Assembly (NCBI RefSeq): GCF_029688625.1
Contig: NZ_JARULC010000003.1
Location: forward strand, 310,001-374,000
Direction of reading: 5' to 3'
Source of the DNA: Qipengyuania marincola
GTDB lineage: Bacteria > Pseudomonadota > Alphaproteobacteria > Sphingomonadales > Sphingomonadaceae
DNA length: 64,000 nucleotides
The stretch's first letter is position 1; the number at the start of each line of letters is the position of its first letter. The notes beneath the pieces are model-generated. The model did not search any database. It saw only the letters and a program-made list of their open reading frames with translations, and was not told the DNA's origin. The position numbers and the translations under genes are program-made. Of this stretch, positions 37,824-46,039 are shown piece by piece.

Positions 37824-38081
37824 ATGGCCAAAGAAGAACTCCTCGAAATGCGCGGCAAGGTAGTCGAGCTGCTGCCGAACGCGATGTTCCGGGTGGAGCT
37901 CGAAAACGGCCATGAAGTGCTCGGCCACACCGCCGGCAAGATGCGGAAGAACCGCATCCGCGTGCTCGTGGGCGACGAGGTGCTGTGCGAACTGACACCG
38001 TACGACCTTACCAAGGCGCGCATCACCTATCGCTTCATGCCCGGCCGTGGTGGCCCGGGTCAGGGCCCCGGCCCGCAGTAA
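37824..38081 (+). CDS. infA: translation initiation factor IF-1
   Basis: An 85-residue IF-1. [38 protein letters not shown] and [13 protein letters not shown] form the complete S1-like OB fold. It binds the ribosomal A site during initiation. The C-terminus has a Gly/Pro extension ([13 protein letters not shown]), which other Sphingomonad IF-1 proteins also show (recalled). It heads a likely operon with maf, an RNase E/G-like gene and yacG. The 226-base divergent region upstream carries an imperfect CCTGT-N11-ACAGG element at 37681-37701 of unknown meaning. Confidence 0.98.
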   Translation: MAKEELLEMRGKVVELLPNAMFRVELENGHEVLGHTAGKMRKNRIRVLVGDEVLCELTPYDLTKARITYRFMPGRGGPGQGPGPQ

Positions 38082-38087
38082 GCCCGC

Positions 38088-38663
38088 GTGAGCTCGCCAC
38101 GGCTCATCCTCGCATCGGCAAGTCCCCGCAGGCGCGAACTGATCGCGCGCCTCGGCGTGTCGCCCGACGCGATAAACCCTGCCGATATCGACGAGACGCC
38201 GCACAAGGCCGAGCTGCCGCGCGACTATGCCAAGCGCATGGCCCGCGAAAAGGCCGAGGCTGCCGCATCCGATGATGGCTTCGTGCTGGCAGGCGACACG
38301 GTCGTCGCTGCCGGTCGTCGTATCCTGCCCAAGGCCGAAGACGAGGCGACCGCGCGCAAGTGCCTCAAACTGCTCTCCGGCCGCCGCCACCGCGTGCTTT
38401 CCGCCATCGCCCTGCGCGCGCCCGACGGAACAATGCGCGAGCGGTTGAGCGAAACGGTCGTGCTGTTCAAGCGCCTCTCCGCTGAAGAGATCGACGCCTA
38501 CCTCGCCAGCGGAGAATGGGACGGCAAGGCGGGCGGATACGCCATCCAGGGCATCGCCGAGGGGCTCATCAGCCGCATCCAGGGCAGCCATTCGGGCGTC
38601 GTCGGGCTGCCGCTCTACGAAACACGCGCGCTGCTCGAGGCGGCAGGGTTCGACATTGCCTGA
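38088..38663 (+). CDS. Maf-family nucleotide pyrophosphatase
   Basis: A 191-residue Maf/YceF-like house-cleaning pyrophosphatase that removes non-canonical nucleoside triphosphates. SPRLILASASPRRRELI and FVLAGDTVVAAGRRILPK are the substrate and metal motifs; GGYAIQGIAEGLISRI is the conserved core. It starts at GTG 38088, six bases after infA. Which Maf subfamily (dTTP, UTP or m7GTP) it belongs to is not resolved, so no symbol is given. The RNase gene begins inside its last codons. Confidence 0.93.
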   Translation: MSSPRLILASASPRRRELIARLGVSPDAINPADIDETPHKAELPRDYAKRMAREKAEAAASDDGFVLAGDTVVAAGRRILPKAEDEATARKCLKLLSGRRHRVLSAIALRAPDGTMRERLSETVVLFKRLSAEEIDAYLASGEWDGKAGGYAIQGIAEGLISRIQGSHSGVVGLPLYETRALLEAAGFDIA

Positions 38664-39633
38664 GACCGGGCCTGAGTGGCTCGTCGAGCACGGCATCGCC
38701 GAACAGCGCGCGTTGCTGATGCACGGCGGCACAGTGCTCGCAGCGAAAATGCGCTGGCCGGGCGACCTACCGGTAGGTGCGCATGCCCTCGCAAAGCTCG
38801 TGTCCAAGCCTGCCGGTCGGACACGCGGGCTAGCCCGGCTCGAAAACGGGACCGAAATCCTGCTCGACCGCATCCCGGCCCGCGCAACCGAAGGCAGCCA
38901 CCTGCCGCTCGTCATCACCCGCGCAGCAATTGCCGAACGTGGCCGCTTCAAGCGGGCGCAGGCACGGGTGATTGAAAGCGAGAATGACGGCGGACCGCCC
39001 CCCGACCAGACCATGTTGCTCGGCGATACCGTCCGCCGCCTTCCAACTGGCGCGTGGGAAGACCTCTGGGATGCCGCATCCTCGGGCGAGATTGCCTTTG
39101 CCGGCGGGTCGCTCCTATTTAGCGTGACGTCGGCGATGACCCTGGTCGATATCGACGGCGATTTGTCGCCGCGCGAGCTTGCCCTAGCGGCCGTCGAGCC
39201 GCTGGCGCGGTCCTTGCGACAATTCGACCTCGGGGGCTCGATCGGGATCGACTTTCCCACCCTCTCCGCCAAGGCCGATCGCAAGGCTGTCGACGCGGCG
39301 CTGGAGGCTGCTCTCGCCGACTGGCCGCACGAGCGCACCGCGATGAACGGCTTCGGCTTCGTCCAGATCGTCGCGCGGCTCGAAGGTCCCTCCTTGCTCC
39401 ACCGCTTTGCCACATCCCGCGTCGGCATGGCCGCGCGCATGGCGCTACGCCGGGCGGAAATGGTCGAGGGGCCGGGCATCACGTTGCTGACAGTGCACCC
39501 CGCGCTCAAGGCGAAGCTCAAGGCGGAATGGCTCGCGGAGCTTGAACGCCGCACCGGCCGCCCGACCCGCATCGAAACCGATCCCGGCCTTGCGATCGAG
39601 GCGGCGCAGGCCCAGATCGTGCCGCATGACTAA
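38656..39633 (+). CDS. RNase E/G-like protein, compact form
   Basis: A 325-residue protein corresponding to the catalytic core of RNase E/G. AMTLVDIDGDLS and GGSIGIDFPTL carry the two Asp that bind the catalytic metal in this family. The S1 domain is reduced to a short piece near RLENGTEILLDRIPA, and there is no long C-terminal scaffold. The start appears to be TTG 38656, overlapping the maf end by 8 bases; no ATG or GTG is in frame. It may process RNA. yacG starts in its last codons. Confidence 0.82.
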   Translation: MPETGPEWLVEHGIAEQRALLMHGGTVLAAKMRWPGDLPVGAHALAKLVSKPAGRTRGLARLENGTEILLDRIPARATEGSHLPLVITRAAIAERGRFKRAQARVIESENDGGPPPDQTMLLGDTVRRLPTGAWEDLWDAASSGEIAFAGGSLLFSVTSAMTLVDIDGDLSPRELALAAVEPLARSLRQFDLGGSIGIDFPTLSAKADRKAVDAALEAALADWPHERTAMNGFGFVQIVARLEGPSLLHRFATSRVGMAARMALRRAEMVEGPGITLLTVHPALKAKLKAEWLAELERRTGRPTRIETDPGLAIEAAQAQIVPHD

Positions 39634-39814
39634 ATCTGCCAAGCCCTGCCCGATCTGCAAGAAAGCGCGCAGCGAGGAGTTCAGCCCGTTCTGCTCCAGC
39701 CGTTGCCGCGACCGCGACCTGTCGAAATGGTTTGGCGACGGCTATACCGTGCCTGGCCGCGCGGCCTTGCCCGAGGAAATCGCGGCGGAGGTGACGAGCG
39801 GGCATGAAGACTGA
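39626..39814 (+). CDS. yacG: YacG-type zinc protein (DNA gyrase inhibitor)
   Basis: A 62-residue YacG with the zinc ribbon Cys4: CPICKK and FCSSRCRDRDLSKW. In E. coli this protein binds the C-terminal part of GyrB and inhibits DNA gyrase. The start ATG 39626 overlaps the RNase stop (ATGACTAA). It is the last gene of the infA operon. No strong terminator is seen before the tRNA gene 89 bases further on. Confidence 0.94.
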   Translation: MTKSAKPCPICKKARSEEFSPFCSSRCRDRDLSKWFGDGYTVPGRAALPEEIAAEVTSGHED

Positions 39815-39903
39815 ATTCCCCCCTTGCCAAGGCGCGCCAGCTTCGCCATAGGCGCGCTCTCATTGCTCGCGGGGCCGGACGGCTCCCTTCGCCGAAGCAG
39901 TGT

Positions 39904-39978
39904 GCCCGGGTAGCTCAGTGGTAGAGCAGACGATTGAAAATCGTCGTGTCGGTGGTTCGACTCCGCCCCTGGGCACCA
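39904..39978 (+). tRNA. tRNA-Phe (GAA)
   Basis: A 75-base tRNA with encoded CCA (39976-39978). The acceptor arm GCCCGGG pairs with CCTGGGC with one G-U. The anticodon stem GACGA/TCGTC surrounds the loop TTGAAAA with GAA at 39936-39938. The T arm GGTGG-TTCGACT-CCGCC is regular. It lies downstream of yacG and convergent to the HprK-like gene; no integrase or repeated 3' end is seen nearby. Confidence 0.96.
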
Positions 39979-39983
39979 CTTCG

Positions 39984-40904
39984 CTACCCGAGCGAATCCA
40001 GCATTGCCGATACTTCGTCCACACTGTGCTGCAGTGCGCCGAGATCGCGTGGTCTTGTCAACTTCCATACCGATAGTTGCGACACGATCCGCGCTGCCAG
40101 TGCACCCTGCTCGCCCCACCGGCCCATCGCCTCCAGCGCTTCGGGCCGGTAGATCGTACCGGCAAGTACCTCGGTCAGCGCCGCGCCTCCGCCGAGAGGC
40201 TGCAGTTCAATGTCTTTGCCCGACTGCAGCACCACCACGGCATCAAGTTTCACCGGCCCTGCGCCGGCGCAGTGGGAGGGGACGGAACAGTGATACTTGT
40301 CATCGCGCATCCAGTCGCGTTCGATGATCCGGTCCTCCCAGCCGAACTCGTCGATCGCCTCGCGCCACAGCTTGATACGGCTGCTCGACGGGAAAATGCG
40401 TGGACCAGTCCTATCCGGCACGATCCGGCTGAGGTCGTCGGCGACCAGCCGTGCGCCCGCGGCCAGCATCGCCGCCGCCATGGTGCTCTTGCCCTCGCCT
40501 GCTTCGCCGCAAAACAGCACGCACCTGCCATCCAGCTCGACCGCGCTGCCGTGCCACATCGCTTGCCCGCGCTGATATCCCAGCAGCCCCCAGGCGCTGC
40601 CTAGCGTAAACAGCTGCAATTCGCGCGGATGGGCACTTAGCGAGGGATGCAGCAGGATGCGCCGCCCTTCCTGCACCTGCCATCCGCCGACCCCCTCCAC
40701 GGCGAACCGTATGCCCTGGTTGCCGACCCCGGTGAGCGCGTCGCTTGGGCAGTCGGGGCACGGCTCGTCGGAAAGCGTTATCGCGACCTCCGGCTCGCCT
40801 TCATTCTCGGTGCGAAACGCTTCCCAGGCGGCAAGCTCGATCTGCGAGGCCACCAGCAGTCCAGAATGGTGATAGCGCCAAGGGAGGATCGGCTGGTCCG
40901 TCAT
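39984..40904 (-). CDS. HprK-like P-loop kinase of unknown substrate
   Basis: A 306-residue protein. [20 protein letters not shown] followed by [17 protein letters not shown] gives the His-Gly-Ser plus Walker A (133-141) pattern of HPr kinase/phosphorylase. DD (156-157) matches the acidic residues after the P-loop. The N-terminal 100 residues are unrelated to the usual HprK domain. No PTS protein or HPr gene is next to it. Similar kinases occur near peptide-modification and exopolysaccharide genes elsewhere, so a role outside sugar regulation is possible. It is divergent from wrbA, 60 bases away. Confidence 0.75.
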   Translation of the reverse strand: MTDQPILPWRYHHSGLLVASQIELAAWEAFRTENEGEPEVAITLSDEPCPDCPSDALTGVGNQGIRFAVEGVGGWQVQEGRRILLHPSLSAHPRELQLFTLGSAWGLLGYQRGQAMWHGSAVELDGRCVLFCGEAGEGKSTMAAAMLAAGARLVADDLSRIVPDRTGPRIFPSSSRIKLWREAIDEFGWEDRIIERDWMRDDKYHCSVPSHCAGAGPVKLDAVVVLQSGKDIELQPLGGGAALTEVLAGTIYRPEALEAMGRWGEQGALAARIVSQLSVWKLTRPRDLGALQHSVDEVSAMLDSLG

Positions 40905-40964
40905 GTGGAACCCCCGCAGGCGTCAGGCGCTAAGACCATCGTAACAAACAAGAAGGAATTCTCC

Positions 40965-41567
40965 ATGACCCGCATCCTCGTGCTCTATTATTCGTCTTAC
41001 GGCCACACTGCCAAGATGGCAGAAGCGGTTGCCGAGGGCGTGCGCGATGCGGGCGCCGAGGCGGTGGTTCGCCACGTGCCCGAAACCGCGCCGCAGGAGG
41101 TGGTCGAAAGCGCCGGCTTCCAGACCATGGACGGCCACGAATGCATCGGCAGCCCGGACGAGCTGGCCGAATATGACGGCATCGTCGTCGGCAGCCCGAC
41201 CCGCTATGGTCGGATGAGCAGCCAGATGGCAGCCTTCTGGGACCAGACCGGCGGTTTGTGGCAGAAAGGCGCGCTGATCGGGAAGGTCGGCGCGGCCTTC
41301 ACCTCCACCGCCAGCCAGCATGGCGGGCAGGAGACGACCCTGTGGTCGATCCTCAACAATTTGCTGCACATGGGCATGACGGTGGTCGGGCTGGACTACG
41401 GTTTCGAAGGGCTCACCGGCGTGGACGAGGTCAAGGGCGGTGCGCCCTACGGCGCGACCACGATCGCCGATGGCGACGGTTCGCGTCAGCCGAGCGAGGT
41501 CGAATTGGACGGCGCACGCTATCTCGGCAAGCGCGTCGCGAATACGGCGGCGAAACTCGCCAATTGA
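40965..41567 (+). CDS. wrbA: NAD(P)H:quinone oxidoreductase, WrbA type
   Basis: A 200-residue tetrameric flavoprotein that reduces quinones in two-electron steps to protect against oxidative stress. [20 protein letters not shown] is the FMN phosphate-binding loop, and [20 protein letters not shown] is the second FMN contact. [14 protein letters not shown] is diagnostic. Start ATG 40965 follows AAGAAGGAATTCTCC. An upstream GGAAC-N16-CGCT (40907-40931) only partly fits an EcfG promoter. Confidence 0.96.
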   Translation: MTRILVLYYSSYGHTAKMAEAVAEGVRDAGAEAVVRHVPETAPQEVVESAGFQTMDGHECIGSPDELAEYDGIVVGSPTRYGRMSSQMAAFWDQTGGLWQKGALIGKVGAAFTSTASQHGGQETTLWSILNNLLHMGMTVVGLDYGFEGLTGVDEVKGGAPYGATTIADGDGSRQPSEVELDGARYLGKRVANTAAKLAN

Positions 41568-41710
41568 CCGCCTGCGCGGTGCGGCTTCCGCAGGACTAAT
41601 TGCTTTCGTCGGGGCGCTTCTGTATGCGCGAGGCGAACGCCCCGGGCAGCGGTCGCCTTTCGATTCCGCCACCGGGGCGCAAGCTTTTGAAGCGCGAAGG
41701 AATGCAGCCC

Positions 41711-42514
41711 ATGGCACGTCGCCGCCAGATCTACGAAGGCAAGGCCAAGATCCTTTACGAGGGTCCCGAACCGGGCACGCTGATCCAGTATTTCAAGGAC
41801 GACGCGACCGCCTTCAACGCCCAGAAGAAGGGCACGATCAACGGCAAGGGCGTGATCAACAACCGCATCAGCGAGTTCGTGTTCACGCGCCTCAGCCATA
41901 TCGGCATCCCGACGCACTTCATCCGCCGCCTCAACATGCGCGAGCAGCTGATCCGCCAGGTCGAGATCATCCCGCTCGAAGTGATCGTGCGCAACGTCGC
42001 CGCCGGTTCTCTTTCCAAGCGCCTGGGGATCGAGGAAGGCGAGCTGTTGCCGCACACGCTGCTCGAATATTGCTACAAGGACGACAGCCTCGGCGATCCG
42101 CTGGTGTCCGAAGAAGAAATCGCCTGCTTCAACTGGTGCAGCCACGAAGAGCTGCAGGACATGGCCAGCATGGCGATCCGCATCAACGATTTCCTCTCCG
42201 GCATGTTTGCCGCGATCGATATCAAGCTGGTCGATTTCAAGCTGGAATTCGGCCGCATCTGGGACGGCGACTACAGCCGCGTGATCCTGGCCGACGAGAT
42301 CAGCCCGGACGGGTGCCGGCTGTGGGACATCAACACCGGCGAGAAGCTCGATAAAGACCGCTTCCGCCGCGATCTCGGCGGGGAGAGCGAAGCCTATCAG
42401 GAAGTCGCCCGCCGGCTGAAACTGCTGCAGGACGACGACAATGGCCCCGGCGAAGTGCTCGACATGAGCGCGCATCGCAGCCGCCTGCGCAATCCGGTCA
42501 AACCGAAGAAGTAA
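41711..42514 (+). CDS. purC: SAICAR synthetase
   Basis: A 267-residue enzyme joining CAIR and aspartate in purine synthesis. [40 protein letters not shown] and [20 protein letters not shown] are highly conserved. [14 protein letters not shown] holds catalytic Asp residues. ATG 41711 is preferred over ATG 41702 because AAGGA is 9 bases before it. purS and purQ normally follow directly in alphaproteobacteria but are here separated by a minus-strand TonB receptor. A GC-rich hairpin follows the stop. Confidence 0.97.
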   Translation: MARRRQIYEGKAKILYEGPEPGTLIQYFKDDATAFNAQKKGTINGKGVINNRISEFVFTRLSHIGIPTHFIRRLNMREQLIRQVEIIPLEVIVRNVAAGSLSKRLGIEEGELLPHTLLEYCYKDDSLGDPLVSEEEIACFNWCSHEELQDMASMAIRINDFLSGMFAAIDIKLVDFKLEFGRIWDGDYSRVILADEISPDGCRLWDINTGEKLDKDRFRRDLGGESEAYQEVARRLKLLQDDDNGPGEVLDMSAHRSRLRNPVKPKK

Positions 42515-42539
42515 TTCGGCTCGCGAGCGGCAATGGCAA

Positions 42540-42567
42540 AGGGGCCGAACCTCGCGGTCCGGCCCCT
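42540..42567. terminator. GC-rich hairpin between convergent purC and TonB receptor genes
   Basis: AGGGGCCG (42540-42547) pairs with CGGCCCCT (42560-42567); inside, ACC and GGT extend the stem around TCGC. A second small hairpin (GGCC-CTTC-GGCC) follows near 42575. Neither is followed by a clear T-run on either strand, so termination is likely but not typical. Confidence 0.5.
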
Positions 42568-42601
42568 GCTCCGTGGCCCTTCGGCCCCGTGACGATTCCG
42601 A

Positions 42602-44839
42602 TCAGTAGCGAACGCGCGCCGACACGCCGAATACACGCGGGTCGTTCACGAAACCGGTATTATTGTTGAAATCGATGCCGCCCTTCACATTGTCGGCATC
42701 GGTGATGTTGCGCACGAAGGCGGCAACTTCGAAGCTGCCGTTGGTACGGGCATAGCCGATGCGCAGGCCGCCCTCGATCTGGTCGTCGGCGTTGAACTCC
42801 TCGCTTTCGTAGAGGAAGAAGTTGGTCGCGCCCTGATAGGCCCAGTCGGTGAACACGAAGATTTCGCCATTCGCGCCGATCGGCACGCCATAGCGCGCAG
42901 TCACGTCGGCGATCCATTCGGGTGCGTTGGGGAACGGATTGCCGTCCACCAGCGCGCGGGTGGTGCCCGAGAGAACGACGGTCGGATCGACGACGGTGCA
43001 CTGGGCGCAGATGCCCACGGCGAGGTTTTCGTCCTGGATCTTGGTGTCGTTCCAGCTCAGGCCCGCAGTGACGAGGAAGTCGGGTGATACCTGAAAGGCG
43101 CTGTCGATTTCGAAGCCGAAACCGCGGCCTTCTTCTGCATTGACCAGCTGGACGAGGTTGTTCGCGCCGCCAACTGCGGTGAACTGCGGGTCCTCGATCG
43201 TGTAGTAATAGACCGCGCCGTTCAGGCGGACGCGGCGATCGGCCAGCTCCGACTTGAAGCCGATCTCGTAGCTGGTGATCTTCTCCGAGGTGGCGATCGA
43301 CGGCGGTGCGCCGAAGGCGACGTCGCGGCCCTGAATGGTCGGGGCGCGGAAGCCATTGGCGGCGCGGGCAAACACGCTGGCTTCGTCACTGACATCATAG
43401 AAGGCCGACAGGTCCCAGCTGAGGCGGTCGTCCTGTACGAAGCGGTATTGCGCCCCGGGGCCGGAGATGAAGGATGGCGAGACGACCGCGAATTGCTTTT
43501 CGTCGTCGGTCCAGCGCAGCCCCCCGGTCAGCTTCAAGACGTCGGTGACCTGCGCCGACAGCTGGCCGAACACCGCCCAGCTATCGTTCGTGTGACGAAC
43601 GGTGACGGGCGGCGGGAAATCGAAGCCCACCGTGGTCACGTTGAAATCGCTTTCGAACACGAACATGCCGACCTGCCAGTTGATCGTGCTCGCCGGATCC
43701 GACGCGAGCCGCACCTCGTGAGTGAATTGGTCGAGCTCGATGGAGTCCTGCGTGTCGGAGGGGAAAGGAATGAAGCCCGGACCGCTCACCGGCAGGAAAG
43801 CCGCGCCGAAGCCGCCGTCGATATCGCCGCGGCTCGAACCTTCACTGTTCGCCCAGGAGGTAATGCTGGTGACGGTGGCGAAATCGGCATCGTAATCGAC
43901 GCGAATGGTCGCGATGTCCGCCTCGTACTGCGCCTGGTTGCCCGCGCCGGCATCGTAGAACACGGTGTCGCGATCGTAATTTTCGTTCAGCTCGTTATTG
44001 CCCGGGCCGAGGATGTTCGCGCGGAAGAGAGTCGATGTCCCCTCCAGGTCGCGCAGCTGGTACGAGCCAAGAATGCTGAGCCGGTCGGTCGGGGTCAGCA
44101 ACAGCTGGATACGGCCGGCCAGTTCGTCATAGGCGCCATAGGCGTCTTCCTCGCCGGTGAAGCCATTGTCGATCCAGTCGCCGCGGCTCTGCCACAGGCC
44201 CGAAACGCGCAACGAGGCGATGTCCGGCGCGATCGGTACGGTGATGCCCGCATCGAGCGAGATCGAATCGAAGCTGCCGTAGCTGACGGAACCCTGGGCG
44301 GTGAATTCATTGCCCGGCCGCACGGTATCGATCTTGACGATGCCAGCGGGCGTGTTGCGACCGAACAGCGTGCCCTGCGGCCCGCGCAGAACTTCGATGC
44401 GCTCGATATCGAAGATCGGGAAGCTCTTGAGAGTGACGTTCTCGAGTACGACTTCGTCCATCACCACCGAAACCGGCTGCGATGCAGCTAGATCGAAATC
44501 GGTATTGCCGAGGCCGCGGATGTAGAAGCGCGGGGCCGCGCGGCCGTTCGAGCTTTCGACGAACAGGCCCGGGACACGGGCGGCCAGCGCGGTGACTTCG
44601 GCACCGGCGTCGAAGATGGTCTTGACCGTGTCCGCGTCCAGCGTGGCGGCGGAAACCGGGACATCCTGCAGGTTTTCTTCGCGGCGGTTGGCAGTGACGA
44701 CGATCGTGTTGAGCTGGCCGTCGCCCTGTTGTTCGGCTCCGGTCGGTTCATCCTGCGCGAAGGCAGGCTGCGAAGCAGCAGCGGCGAGCGCGACGAGGCT
44801 GGTCCCGAGAAGGCGGCGGGCGATGGTGCGATGAGTCAT
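42602..44839 (-). CDS. TonB-dependent receptor
   Basis: A 745-residue outer membrane receptor from ATG 44839, preceded by AGGA. It has a signal peptide ending in QPAFAQ, a TonB box (TIVVTANRREEN), a plug with RFYIRGLGNTDFDL and VLRGPQGTLFGRNTPAG, and a barrel ending in SARVRY with the C-terminal Tyr. It resembles the large Sphingomonad receptor group for which few ligands are known. It lies inside the pur cluster on the opposite strand. A GCAAC-TTAT-GTTGC element (44968-44981) upstream may be an operator. Confidence 0.92.
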   Translation of the reverse strand: MTHRTIARRLLGTSLVALAAAASQPAFAQDEPTGAEQQGDGQLNTIVVTANRREENLQDVPVSAATLDADTVKTIFDAGAEVTALAARVPGLFVESSNGRAAPRFYIRGLGNTDFDLAASQPVSVVMDEVVLENVTLKSFPIFDIERIEVLRGPQGTLFGRNTPAGIVKIDTVRPGNEFTAQGSVSYGSFDSISLDAGITVPIAPDIASLRVSGLWQSRGDWIDNGFTGEEDAYGAYDELAGRIQLLLTPTDRLSILGSYQLRDLEGTSTLFRANILGPGNNELNENYDRDTVFYDAGAGNQAQYEADIATIRVDYDADFATVTSITSWANSEGSSRGDIDGGFGAAFLPVSGPGFIPFPSDTQDSIELDQFTHEVRLASDPASTINWQVGMFVFESDFNVTTVGFDFPPPVTVRHTNDSWAVFGQLSAQVTDVLKLTGGLRWTDDEKQFAVVSPSFISGPGAQYRFVQDDRLSWDLSAFYDVSDEASVFARAANGFRAPTIQGRDVAFGAPPSIATSEKITSYEIGFKSELADRRVRLNGAVYYYTIEDPQFTAVGGANNLVQLVNAEEGRGFGFEIDSAFQVSPDFLVTAGLSWNDTKIQDENLAVGICAQCTVVDPTVVLSGTTRALVDGNPFPNAPEWIADVTARYGVPIGANGEIFVFTDWAYQGATNFFLYESEEFNADDQIEGGLRIGYARTNGSFEVAAFVRNITDADNVKGGIDFNNNTGFVNDPRVFGVSARVRY

Positions 44840-44967
44840 GGGGATATCCTGCTTGATCCCCGCCGGGCACGGGCGGGGCATTTGGAGGGAGCGGTCGAAT
44901 TGACGCGCACCCTATAGCCGATTCGCACCCCCACGGCGGCTGGAAACCCGAAACCCGATGTCGAATC

Positions 44968-44981
44968 GCAACTTATGTTGC
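44968..44981. promoter_or_regulatory. inverted repeat upstream of TonB receptor and purS
   Basis: GCAAC (44968-44972) and GTTGC (44977-44981) flank TTAT in the 276-base divergent gap between the TonB receptor and purS. The perfect 5-base arms in an AT-rich setting suggest a regulator site, but arms this short also occur by chance. No promoter elements could be assigned with confidence in this gap. Confidence 0.3.
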
Positions 44982-45115
44982 ATTGCGGTTACAAATATCC
45001 AGCAGTCGTCCGACGGCCTTGAGCGAGCCTGTCGCGAAATCCGCTCCCGGCTTGAACGCGCCGGCGCTTCACGGCATAGGCGCGCACAACGCCGCGACAG
45101 CGAAAGGCAGGCCCC

Positions 45116-45352
45116 ATGAAAATCCGCGTTCTCGTCAGCTTGAAGCCCGGCGTGCTCGACCCCCAGGGCCGTGCCGTCCACCATGCTCTGGAAGGGCTTG
45201 GTTTCAAAGGCGTGGAAGACGTTCGGATCGGTCGCACCATCGAACTCGATGTCGATGACAGTACCAGCGACGCAGCGCTCGACGAGATGTGCCGCACCCT
45301 GCTGGCCAACACGGTGATCGAGAATTACCGCATCGAGAAGCTCGACCGATGA
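45116..45352 (+). CDS. purS: phosphoribosylformylglycinamidine synthase subunit PurS
   Basis: A 78-residue PurS, normal in length. [20 protein letters not shown] and [17 protein letters not shown] are typical. PurS bridges PurQ and PurL in the amidotransferase complex that makes FGAM. It overlaps purQ by ATGA. The large subunit purL, usually nearby, is not found in the window; downstream of purQ is the GGDEF-EAL gene on the other strand. Confidence 0.96.
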   Translation: MKIRVLVSLKPGVLDPQGRAVHHALEGLGFKGVEDVRIGRTIELDVDDSTSDAALDEMCRTLLANTVIENYRIEKLDR

Positions 45353-46020
45353 GCTTTCGCGCCGCCGTCGTCACCTTTCCCGGCTCCAATTGCGACCGCG
45401 ACATGGCGGTGGCGCTGGAACAGGCGTCCGGGACCAAGCCATTGCGCGTCTGGCATGGCGATGCCGACTTGCCTGACAATCTCGATTTCATCGCTCTGCC
45501 TGGCGGTTTTTCCTATGGCGATTACCTGCGCTCGGGCGCGATGGCTGCGAACAGTCCGATCATGCGCTCGGTCAAGCGTGCCGCGGAGCGCGGCGTCCCG
45601 GTGCTGGGCGTATGCAACGGTTTCCAGGTGCTGACCGAGGCGCGGCTCCTGCCCGGCGCGCTGATGCGCAACTCAAGTCAGCATTTCATCTGCCGGACGG
45701 CCGCTCTGACGGTGGAGAACGCCCATTCGCTTTTCACCAGCGGCTACGCCTCGGGCGAGACGGTCCAGATCCCCGTTGCCCATCACGATGGCAATTACTT
45801 CGCCGACGATGAAACGCTGGACCGACTTGAAGGCGAAGGGCGCGTCGCCTTCCGCTATGTCGAAAACTTCAATGGATCGCGCCGCGACATCGCCGGCGTG
45901 CTCAATGCCGCCGGCAATGTGCTGGGCATGATGCCGCACCCTGAACGTGCGGTCGATGCCGCGCATGGCGGCACCGATGGCAGGCGCTTGTTCGAGGCCG
46001 CGATCAAGGCGCTTGCCTGA
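45349..46020 (+). CDS. purQ: phosphoribosylformylglycinamidine synthase subunit PurQ
   Basis: A 223-residue class I glutamine amidotransferase domain protein that supplies ammonia to Pur[20 protein letters not shown] opens it. The nucleophile Cys is in [14 protein letters not shown], and the His and Glu of the triad are in [11 protein letters not shown]. It starts at ATG 45349, overlapping the purS stop. It is convergent with the GGDEF-EAL gene, 19 bases apart. Confidence 0.97.
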   Translation: MSFRAAVVTFPGSNCDRDMAVALEQASGTKPLRVWHGDADLPDNLDFIALPGGFSYGDYLRSGAMAANSPIMRSVKRAAERGVPVLGVCNGFQVLTEARLLPGALMRNSSQHFICRTAALTVENAHSLFTSGYASGETVQIPVAHHDGNYFADDETLDRLEGEGRVAFRYVENFNGSRRDIAGVLNAAGNVLGMMPHPERAVDAAHGGTDGRRLFEAAIKALA

Positions 46021-46039
46021 ACCGGACCGCTCGTGCCGG

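Noticed and set aside
39904..39978. tRNA-Phe as an integration site
   Set aside because: No integrase gene, no repeated tRNA 3' end and no composition change in the flanking genes.
40907..40931. EcfG-like promoter before wrbA (GGAAC-N16-CGCT)
   Set aside because: The -10 word differs from CGTT at one of four bases; too weak to list as a site.
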